Part shown: positions 15,051-21,384 of the stretch, one piece after another
Layout: every line of letters starts with the position of its first letter
Numbering within the stretch: the stretch's first letter is position 1
Origin: Flavobacterium sp.
GTDB lineage: Bacteria; Bacteroidota; Bacteroidia; Flavobacteriales; Flavobacteriaceae
DNA: 21,384 nucleotides
Assembly (NCBI GenBank): GCA_030150335.1
Contig: JASLGC010000225.1
Span: 1-21,384, forward strand
Direction of reading: 5' to 3'
Notes under the pieces: generated by a model
The model's database searches: none
What the model saw: only the letters and a program-made list of their open reading frames with translations
What the model was told of the DNA's origin: nothing
Program-made: the position numbers and the translations under genes

Positions 15051-16117
15051 AAAACAATGTGAAAAACACCTTTTGGACTATAGTCCTATTTTTAAACAAA
15101 CACTTTCATTTTTTATAAAATAATCCTCCTTAAATTCACCCTAAATTCTTTCCTTTTTCAAATACAATCATAAATATGAAAAGGGTAATTAGAAAAGAAG
15201 GATTACTTTTTCTTTTCAATGACTCTATACTCGTAAAAAAAGCATGTAAAAAACCTATTTTACTATTTATAGAATTCAATTATAAAGTCATTGCTTTTGT
15301 TTTCTGATTAAACACAATTCCCAATGATAAAACAAACAATATTTCAATCTATTCTATTCTTCACACCTTTGCTTTTCAGTCACTTTGGCTATAAGTAAAC
15401 TATAGAAAAAACACGGTATAAATTACATTAGCAACTGACTATTAAACATGTTTTAGATTCAATAAACCAGCTTGTCTTGTTGTACCTATTTTTGTACACT
15501 ACAAAGATATTATAGTTTTACATATCCTACAACCTCAATGCTTTAGAGCCAAAAAAGGCGCTTCTCAAATAGCGAACAATAAAGTTTTTTACATTCTCTT
15601 TTGTCATATTGTACCTTTTGCAATAAACCATTATTAATAACCCTAACTGCCAACTTCCTTTAGAGGCTTTTCGTTCTTATTACCCTTTATTCCAAAATTG
15701 AACTACTTGAGTTAGTAAAAATTATAATTTTGAGAGCATAAATCCCTTGCTTCTTTTCTCCATAATTCGCATTATTCGATTTAACTCACAACACTATTTA
15801 ACAATAATTTAACTATTTATATTCTAAAAATATTGAAAAACACTAAACATTTCTATCTTTTATTTCCACAAATCAAATAATTCCTCAATTCAACGCTATC
15901 AAAAAACTAACTTACAGACTATAAACACCTTACTATTTTAAGTCATAAATACCCCTGTTTTTTCTATTGATAATTTGTCCATCTATCATTTCTATTTTCG
16001 CAATTTAACCAATGCCAATACTATCATAACTAATTGTTTTAAAGACAAATACCCTATAACATCTTCCTGTCTATTGACACCTATATTACACAATACAGCC
16101 ACGTACACAAAATAAAA
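15051..16117. other. Gene-free AT-rich stretch of about 1.07 kb
   Basis: No open frame of 60 codons or more lies here on either strand. It contains a perfect 12-base palindrome GGACTATAGTCC at 15075-15086 and a TATTTTTG box at 15487-15494 with no good -33 partner. A 43-codon open frame at 15176-15307 cannot be supported. I see no known RNA family, IS end or CRISPR repeat. Confidence 0.6.
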
Positions 16118-16152
16118 AGGGCTTACTTCACTTTTAAAATGAAGTAAGCCCT
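16114..16152 (-). terminator. Terminator of the OmpA-family gene
   Basis: A perfect 13-bp stem (AGGGCTTACTTCA 16118-16130 with 16140-16152) has a 9-base loop and, on minus, a T-run after 16118. It lies 26 bases beyond the stop of the gene at 16179. Confidence 0.9.
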
Positions 16153-16178
16153 GGCTTTTATTAATTGTATGTAATTGT

Positions 16179-18098
16179 TTATTTATTCAGAATAATAAAC
16201 TCTGACCTTCTGTTTTGAGCATTTTCCCACTCTGTACATGGCTCACAAATCACTTTTAATTCCTGTGACCCGTAGCCTTGATACTCTAATCGGTCTTCTT
16301 CTACACCTTGAGAAATCAAGTATTCTACCGTTGACTTCGCTCTGGCTTGAGACAACTTCAAGTTGTATTCTGCCTTTCCTTTGCTATCCGAGTGAGCATT
16401 CACCTTGATGCGCATATTAGGATAGCGCTTCATCACCTTCACTAATTTATTCAACTCCTCTTTACTATCCTCCGTAATATCCACTTGGTCAAAGGCAAAC
16501 TGAATATCAGCCAAGCTAATCTTGTCTTCTTCAATCATTAACTCGTCTAACGGACGCAGCAGCACTTCAATACTTTGCGTACCTTCTGCATCAATACCCA
16601 CTACATCAACTATCTCGTCTAAGTAATCTGGATGCGACACCTTAATTTTATACTTACCTTTACACGTAATGAACTCACGAGCAATACCGTTCTTTTTCGT
16701 GTAAACCTTACCTTCTACATTTCGCTTATCGTTGATAAACTCTACCTGAGCATCTACTACTGCTTTGTTAAACTGTTTGTTTTTTGCAGACACAGAAAAC
16801 TCGATATTACACACTGGCAGTGCTTTATAAATATCATTACGACCAATTCTGTCCGATGAAAAGAAGCCCATTTCTTTGGTAGGATAATATGAAAAAGCGT
16901 AATCGTTTTTTGCTGTATTAATAGGAGCACCTAAATTCACAGGCTTGCTTCCCGGAGTATTCATATCTACCACATAAACGTCCATTCCTCCATATCCTCC
17001 CCAACGGTCAGACGAGAAATACAATTGATTATCCGTTGCTAAGAAAGGAAAGTCGTTTTTCGTTCCCGAGTTAATTGCAGGACCTAAATTTTCTGGTTCA
17101 CCAAACTCATCATCTTCCAGCAATGCTACACGCCAAATATCCAACTCTCCTAAGCTACCCGGCATATTTGAAGCGAAGTACAAATACTTGCCATCACTAC
17201 TGATAGTTGGGTTAGTGTACATATATCCCGCTTTTGTAAATGGCAACGGTTTAATCTTTTTCCACTGTTTATTTTTCAACCTCGCATAAAACAAACTCAT
17301 GAGTCCGTCTCTGTGCTTAACGTCTTTATTACGTCTAAACTTTCTATTTCTATACGCCTCAGAAGCGAAGTAAAAACGCTGTCCGTCTGGCGAACTTGCA
17401 GACATCCCATCGTGAAAACGCTTGTTTACCCTACCTTTTACGTGGTTCACCTCAAAGGTTGGCTCAGCCTTGCCTTTAAACTCTGCAAAATATATATCGT
17501 TATTGGGCTTGCCTTGTGCTTTCTCGCGTACTTCAAACAATTTACGAGGAATCTTCTTCTCGTGTTTCGTGCGATTAGACACCATATAAATCGTATCTCC
17601 AGCATTCATCCAAGCTCCGTAAGTATCGTAAACTCTGTCGTTCATTCCCGATTCTGCAAACGAGTATCTCGGTTCTAAGTCTTCCAACTGCTTACGCGCA
17701 TCTCGATTAGCCACAAAATCTCTTGTTCGAGAATCCCCTGCTGCCTTCGCTGCAAACTGTTGCATTACTTCTTGAGCAACGACATAACGCCCGTTTTTCT
17801 CTAAAATCTTTGCATATTTATAGTACACATCCGCAGGAACATCAGGGTCTTTGGCAATCGCCTTTCCGTAATAGCGCGATGCTTCAATGTCTTTCGATAG
17901 GCGGTCATAACAATCAGCCAACTGCAAAAAGATGTAGTTATCCGTTCGCACACCTCTTAACAATCGCTTATACTCCTCTGCTGCTTTTGTATATTCTGTA
18001 TTTTTATAGTACTTGTCGGCTTTTTTCAAACTCGGCTTTCCCTTTGCTTGTACAGACATACTAAAAGCACACAGTAGTGTTATCAAAAAAATTCTCAT
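16179..18098 (-). CDS. PorE-like OmpA-family protein (TPR, PD40 propeller, CRD, OmpA domain)
   Basis: The 639-residue exported protein has a signal peptide (1-18, cleavage after VQA). It is followed by TPR repeats (about 22-120), a PD40/WD40-like propeller (about 140-425) with repeats such as LYFASNMPGSLGELDIW and LYFSSDRWGGYGGMDVY, a carboxypeptidase-regulatory-like beta domain (about 430-510), and a C-terminal OmpA peptidoglycan-binding domain (about 525-639). Asp571 and Arg586 have the spacing of the OmpA pair that binds diaminopimelate, so peptidoglycan anchoring is likely. This order matches PorE of the type IX secretion system. No PorP/SprF-like partner lies beside it here, and flavobacteria have several paralogues, so a direct secretion role is inference. 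It is not a lipoprotein by signal. Confidence 0.88.
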   Translation of the reverse strand: MRIFLITLLCAFSMSVQAKGKPSLKKADKYYKNTEYTKAAEEYKRLLRGVRTDNYIFLQLADCYDRLSKDIEASRYYGKAIAKDPDVPADVYYKYAKILEKNGRYVVAQEVMQQFAAKAAGDSRTRDFVANRDARKQLEDLEPRYSFAESGMNDRVYDTYGAWMNAGDTIYMVSNRTKHEKKIPRKLFEVREKAQGKPNNDIYFAEFKGKAEPTFEVNHVKGRVNKRFHDGMSASSPDGQRFYFASEAYRNRKFRRNKDVKHRDGLMSLFYARLKNKQWKKIKPLPFTKAGYMYTNPTISSDGKYLYFASNMPGSLGELDIWRVALLEDDEFGEPENLGPAINSGTKNDFPFLATDNQLYFSSDRWGGYGGMDVYVVDMNTPGSKPVNLGAPINTAKNDYAFSYYPTKEMGFFSSDRIGRNDIYKALPVCNIEFSVSAKNKQFNKAVVDAQVEFINDKRNVEGKVYTKKNGIAREFITCKGKYKIKVSHPDYLDEIVDVVGIDAEGTQSIEVLLRPLDELMIEEDKISLADIQFAFDQVDITEDSKEELNKLVKVMKRYPNMRIKVNAHSDSKGKAEYNLKLSQARAKSTVEYLISQGVEEDRLEYQGYGSQELKVICEPCTEWENAQNRRSEFIILNK

Positions 18099-18159
18099 AT
18101 ACTAATCTTTCTTTGGGTAGAAAAGAATTAAACCTTTTCTGTTTTTTATGATTTATAAT

Positions 18160-18167
18160 CAAAATTA
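18160..18167 (-). promoter_or_regulatory. Possible -7 box of the PorE-like gene
   Basis: On minus, TAATTTTG is an exact TAnnTTTG box about 62 bases before the ATG. No clear TTG lies at the right distance upstream, so the promoter is only partly supported. Confidence 0.4.
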
Positions 18168-18556
18168 CTATTTATAATTCGCTTAACCTTATAAATGGTA
18201 ACGTCTTTTTTCTAATTTAGTTGCATTATTACATGTAAAAATGTTGCAGACTACTTTAGTACGCTCTTTTAAAATGCATACACTGCGGTATCTCGGGGGA
18301 GAATAAGATTGAAATTCATTCACACAAGCTGTCTGTTTCTCATTCCAAATGATTTTTCACGGCGAATCAATCACTTGTTTATCAATCACAATAAAGGTCT
18401 TGTTCGACATTCTTTCGAATATCCTCCGTTATTACTCCGATAAAAGGCGTTTTCTTCGAAGAGATAACGAATGCTTATCGACTCTTAAACGAATGAATTA
18501 CAACTCACAATGCATTGATAGCGGCATTCACAAAGTGCTTATTTCTTGATAGGCAA
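18168..18556. other. Intergenic stretch with no supported gene
   Basis: About 390 bases between the PorE-like gene promoter region and the pheA terminator. It is GC-richer than other spacers in this window and contains local complementarity (for example AAGAG and CTCTT around GATAA/TTATC, about 18458-18486). A 66-codon open frame at 18349-18549 lacks any family signature. It may be a decayed gene or an unrecognised RNA. Confidence 0.5.
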
Positions 18557-18558
18557 CA

Positions 18559-18586
18559 AAAAAAGGCGTGATTAACTCACACCTTT
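18559..18586 (-). terminator. Terminator of pheA
   Basis: On minus, AAAGGTGTGA (18586-18577) pairs with TCACGCCTTT (18571-18562) with one U-G pair and a 5-base loop, followed by T's. It lies 30 bases after the pheA stop. Confidence 0.88.
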
Positions 18587-18615
18587 CTATTGTATTTATA
18601 TGTTATTATTGTCTT

Positions 18616-19461
18616 TTAATATTGATAATCCGAAGGGATTTGGTCCTCTTTAAACTCTCCTAATATTTTAAAGAAACGCGTTGCCTTGCGCACTTCTTCA
18701 ATTGCTTTGTAATACAAATCGTAGTTATTGTTGACCAACACTACATTGGCGTGGAATGAATATTGGAACACACTCCCCGTCAATGGAACAGACTGTATTT
18801 TGCTTAGGTTCAAGTCGTGAGAACTTAGGATTTCTAAAACGCGGTTTAGACTTCCTTTTTGATGGTCTGTGTAAAAGTAGAAACTTGCTTTGTTAAAGCC
18901 TTCTACTTTTTTAGGTTGCTTGCTCAACAGGTAAAATCGCGTATAGTTGTCATATACATCGTGTATGTTCTCTGCTAACACTTCTAATCCATACATTTTT
19001 GCAGCCAACATCGACCCGATTGATGCTACACCTTTGTATTGATTATTTTGAATGTTACGCGCACAAGTAGCGGTATCGTCCATTGCTAATCGCTTCCATG
19101 AATCATAATGGTCCAAGAAGTTTTCACATTGTAACAACGCCATCGGATGTGTGCGTACTTCTGATATATCGGCTAATGTTTGCCCCCCTAATGCCAGTAA
19201 ATTGTGCTTAATAGGCAACTTCACTTCTCCCCATATATATAGGTCGTTCTTTGTCATCAAGGAGTAATTAGGCAATATAGAGCCAGCAATTGAGTTCTCA
19301 ATCGCCATCATTCCATAATCTGCATCATCATTGACTACTTGTTTTACCAATGAATTAAACGTGGGACTGTCCACTATCTCCACCGCTTCTTCCTTAAAAA
19401 ATCGAGTCACCGCTTCATGGTGAAAAGACCCTTTAATTCCCTGAATGACAACTGATTTCAT
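18616..19461 (-). CDS. pheA: Prephenate dehydratase with ACT domain
   Basis: PheA converts prephenate to phenylpyruvate for phenylalanine synthesis. I use ATG 19459-19461 (MKSVVIQGIKGSFHHEAVTR, 281 residues), because an earlier start at 19497 would fall within or before the predicted -7 box. The catalytic domain has the S-F-H-H-E-A start, ENSIAGSI (54-61) and the T-R-F motif (174-176). The ACT domain follows (about 192-270), with G-S-L-N-R-V-L (203-209) and Q-S-V-P (223-226) in place of the classic G-A-L-V and E-S-R-P phenylalanine-binding motifs; Bacteroidota enzymes often differ here, so feedback control cannot be judged. There is no chorismate mutase domain. Single gene. Confidence 0.95.
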   Translation of the reverse strand: MKSVVIQGIKGSFHHEAVTRFFKEEAVEIVDSPTFNSLVKQVVNDDADYGMMAIENSIAGSILPNYSLMTKNDLYIWGEVKLPIKHNLLALGGQTLADISEVRTHPMALLQCENFLDHYDSWKRLAMDDTATCARNIQNNQYKGVASIGSMLAAKMYGLEVLAENIHDVYDNYTRFYLLSKQPKKVEGFNKASFYFYTDHQKGSLNRVLEILSSHDLNLSKIQSVPLTGSVFQYSFHANVVLVNNNYDLYYKAIEEVRKATRFFKILGEFKEDQIPSDYQY

Positions 19462-19494
19462 AATATCTTGTTTTTTGAGGTTAAACCAAGTTAC

Positions 19495-19523
19495 CAAAGT
19501 TATAAGAATCTCAGAAATAACAG
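19495..19523 (-). promoter_or_regulatory. Possible promoter of pheA
   Basis: On minus, CTG (19523-19521), 18 bases, then TAACTTTG (19502-19495), an exact TAnnTTTG box. The leader to the ATG would be about 30 bases. Confidence 0.45.
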
Positions 19524-20084
19524 CCTTTAGACATTGTTTTTTTTATCAAATGCTTTATTTAATACATTTTGCTAATGTTTTGATTGTGTTAAACTAACTT
19601 TTTAAGAAAAAAGAGAGCTCAAGTCTGGAAAAAAGTTATTGTCTCTAACTTGAATCTTTTGAAGTTCTTACAAGTTAATTTCTTTTATGCCCAAGGAAAG
19701 TATCACAAAAGCATTTTAGATTACTGTTTAGAAGTAGCTCCTTAAGCTATTAAAAAAGAAATTGTAAAAAGATGTACACAAAAGGAAAACTCCGCCTAAT
19801 GTAGATGAATATCTATGCAAACATATTCCTTCAATATACCTCCTTTTTGAGGAGTTCTATTTGAAAACTTCAACATAAAATAACAAAATAAATAAAGGAT
19901 ACTTGTAAAATAAACTACTTATGATTCTAAAGGGAACGAAAGAGCATTTTATAAAGCACTTTGAAGAAGTGACTACTATAATATCAATTGGTTTTAGAGG
20001 CCAACTGCTTTATTAAATTATGATTCTATAAGCACCGAAATTTGATAACAAAACAAGAAAGCTATAGCAATATGCATGGGCTTT
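19524..20084. other. Spacer with possible decayed coding sequence
   Basis: About 560 bases without a supported gene. On plus, one frame stays open from about 19602 to a stop at 19743-19745 (including NFFYAQGKYHKSILDYCLEV), and continues in the same frame past that stop for about 20 codons. Another short frame starts at 19921 (31 codons). This looks like eroded coding sequence at the edge of an AT-rich island, but I cannot name a parent gene. Confidence 0.35.
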
Positions 20085-20399
20085 TTATTCTATGAAACCT
20101 ACTTTAACTGCTTCTACCAAATCTTTTACTTTTAATTCTTTATAAGTACCTATATCTAATCTAAAAAATTTAATAATAAAAAAAGGAAATATTATATCTC
20201 CTTCAGAAGGAAAATACATATTAAAATCAAACTTTGAAAAATCAACTGAATATCTATTTTTATATTCTACTAAAAATTCATCAGCATCATCACCGTAAAG
20301 GAATAAATCATGGAAAATTCTAGTTTCAATATTTATTTCATATGGACAATACTCAATAAGAAGTGCTATTATTTCATTTTCTATAAATATATTTCTCAT
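20085..20399 (-). CDS. DUF1493-family protein, candidate immunity protein
   Basis: The 104 residues carry the DUF1493 pattern: G-D-D-A-D-E-F-L (36-43), the V-D-F-S-K-F-D-F run (52-59), Y-F-P-S-E-G (62-67), and a C-terminal K-D-L-V-E-A-V-K (92-99). The molecular function of DUF1493 is not established to my knowledge. Its ATG overlaps the stop of the upstream gene (TAATG), so it is translated with it. A small acidic soluble protein coupled directly behind a larger Gly-rich, hydrophobic protein is the usual layout of an immunity gene behind its toxin; that role is inference. The gene is very AT-rich. Confidence 0.75.
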   Translation of the reverse strand: MRNIFIENEIIALLIEYCPYEINIETRIFHDLFLYGDDADEFLVEYKNRYSVDFSKFDFNMYFPSEGDIIFPFFIIKFFRLDIGTYKELKVKDLVEAVKVGFIE

Positions 20400-21274
20400 T
20401 ATTTAAACCATTTATTATCATCATCACCATACCATGTACTAGGTCCATAATTGTAACCTAAATCATAAAATATATCATATGTATCTTTTAGCATCAGACT
20501 AACGCCAATATATGGAACAAGTTTACCTACTGCTCCCCCTATACTTTTTGTTCCAATATATCCACGAGCCCCAAAAAAAATTCTTGCTAATGGTGTTTTA
20601 TTTGGCAAAGTATATTTTGTACCTAAATAACCTTTTATTGTATTATCTAAATATCTTAATGATTTAGAAGCTGGAGATGTCCACCTACCTGATAAACCTC
20701 CTCCTCCTATACCTCCATATTTAGGTGTTATTTTTTGTCCAAGTAAATATAATGTAGGTCCATATAATTGTTTATAAGAAAAGACATCAGTAAAATGATT
20801 ATTCTTATAATAAAAAATAGCTAAAGAAGATAACGAAGATATAACTTGATTATTAGTATTATATAAATATTCTATCCATTCAGGTACTTTAGAAGTACCC
20901 CATGATTTTATACTTGAACAATATTGAATTATCAAATACGAATTAGCAGATATATCATTAATAATTCCTCTATCTTGATATAACTTAGCAGTCAATTCAA
21001 ATTCACTTAAATGTACATCTGCTATTATTACGATTGCATCTATTTTAAAATTTGTAGTAATAATTACTTCTCCATTTGTCTTTTGATATTGAATATTAGC
21101 TTCAACTATATCACGAGTCAAAGCAACATGGATTTTATCTTGTGGTACATAAGCTCCATAGATTTCTTTCATATTCTGTAACAAATTTGAACTAAAGTTA
21201 CTACAGTCCATATAAAACACATTACTTTTCAAATGCTTTTTTACGAATATATAAAAAAAAATCACCAAGACCAT
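20399..21274 (-). CDS. Candidate toxin/effector, Gly-rich with hydrophobic C-terminus (291 aa); start uncertain
   Basis: I do not recognise a named family. From ATG 21272-21274 the visible protein has a hydrophobic N-terminus (2-10), a middle region of mixed beta/alpha character (about 45-170), a Gly-rich hinge (187-197, YGGIGGGGLSG), and a C-terminal part with I-G-G-A-V-G-K-L-V-P-Y-I-G-V (245-258) followed by D-T-Y-D-I-F-Y-D-L-G-Y. Gly-rich linkers and G-x-x-x-G-type hydrophobic ends followed by a Tyr/Asp-rich tail are common in polymorphic and type VI effector C-terminal domains. It is joined to the DUF1493 gene by TAATG. Internal ATG 21209-21211 (MDCSNF) is another possible start. The base composition differs from the housekeeping genes, suggesting acquisition by transfer. 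Toxin function is inference. Confidence 0.6.
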   Translation of the reverse strand: MVLVIFFYIFVKKHLKSNVFYMDCSNFSSNLLQNMKEIYGAYVPQDKIHVALTRDIVEANIQYQKTNGEVIITTNFKIDAIVIIADVHLSEFELTAKLYQDRGIINDISANSYLIIQYCSSIKSWGTSKVPEWIEYLYNTNNQVISSLSSLAIFYYKNNHFTDVFSYKQLYGPTLYLLGQKITPKYGGIGGGGLSGRWTSPASKSLRYLDNTIKGYLGTKYTLPNKTPLARIFFGARGYIGTKSIGGAVGKLVPYIGVSLMLKDTYDIFYDLGYNYGPSTWYGDDDNKWFK

Positions 21275-21350
21275 TCATTTTTTTAACCTTTTCTACTGTT
21301 GTAAGTCCTACAAGTAGCTTACTAATAGCTTTTATGCGCTCCTCCTTATG

Positions 21351-21374
21351 AGTATAAAGACATCACTTTATACT
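21351..21374. repeat. Perfect 9-bp inverted repeat upstream of the candidate effector
   Basis: AGTATAAAG (21351-21359) and CTTTATACT (21366-21374) flank a 6-base spacer, about 80 bases upstream of the effector start. No T-run follows on either side. It could be an operator or an mRNA hairpin. Confidence 0.5.
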
Positions 21375-21384
21375 TAGAAACTAC

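Noticed and set aside
15176..15307. A 43-codon plus-strand frame (MKRVIRKEG…) in the gene-free region
   Set aside because: It is short, in AT-rich sequence, and its start overlaps a possible hairpin; no support beyond being open.
18349..18549. A 66-codon plus-strand frame before pheA
   Set aside because: No domain, no promoter, no start context; kept only as part of an unexplained spacer.
18616..19461. Loss of phenylalanine feedback from the altered ACT motifs of PheA
   Set aside because: Q-S-V-P in place of E-S-R-P appears normal for Bacteroidota enzymes, so it is not evidence of lost regulation.
1..21384. CRISPR array, complete insertion sequence, tRNA or rRNA genes
   Set aside because: No regularly spaced repeats, transposase motifs with terminal inverted repeats, or tRNA/rRNA signatures were found by eye on either strand.

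Overview
The window looks like chromosome from a flavobacterium (Bacteroidota, Flavobacteriaceae, Flavobacterium/Myroides-like). The reasons are a low-GC sequence, several TAnnTTTG-type -7 promoter boxes, almost no Shine-Dalgarno sequences, an A-rich region before starts, a Bacteroidota-type nitrous oxide reductase cluster, and a PorE-like TPR/PD40/OmpA protein. The species cannot be fixed from the sequence alone.

Region 1 (1-5469, + strand) is a nitrous oxide reduction (nos) cluster. It starts with the C-terminal half of NosZ carrying a complete CuA site, then a clear intrinsic terminator. After that come a four-helix membrane protein typical of Bacteroidota nos clusters, the copper lipoprotein NosL, the periplasmic beta-helix protein NosD, and the NosF/NosY ABC transporter, with overlapping or closely spaced genes. 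A Crp/Fnr-family regulator without N-terminal Fe-S cysteines closes the cluster. Together these genes reduce N2O to N2 and mature the copper centres of NosZ.

Region 2 (5470-8850) is accessory. It holds a 77-residue HigA-type antitoxin N-domain without its DNA-binding half, preceded by a nested inverted repeat. It also holds a bidirectional terminator, an outer-membrane porin on the minus strand, a strong candidate structured noncoding RNA of about 200 nt on the minus strand (own promoter and terminator), and one secreted small protein of unknown function.

Region 3 (8776-13300, minus strand) is a housekeeping block. In transcription order it is pyrR, pyrB, a small STAS-like protein, a terminator, rnz, pdxH, a small membrane protein and an Smr-domain protein, ending at a terminator. 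Region 4 (13350-14950, + strand) has a secreted protein with a META/HslJ-like C-terminal half and an NADPH-dependent FMN reductase-family protein. Region 5 is a gene-poor AT-rich stretch of about 1.1 kb (15050-16117). Region 6 (16118-19500, minus strand) has the PorE-like OmpA-family protein and prephenate dehydratase (pheA).

Region 7 (19500-21384) is different. After a decayed-looking spacer comes a very AT-rich pair on the minus strand: a 291-residue Gly-rich and hydrophobic protein, then a DUF1493-family protein joined to it by a TAATG stop/start overlap. I read this as a candidate effector/immunity pair. Upstream of the larger protein, a run of nine T (minus strand) separates its frame from another open frame. 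This could be a frameshift or a phase-variation switch and is the most unusual coding signal here, together with the unassigned structured RNA at about 7295-7497.
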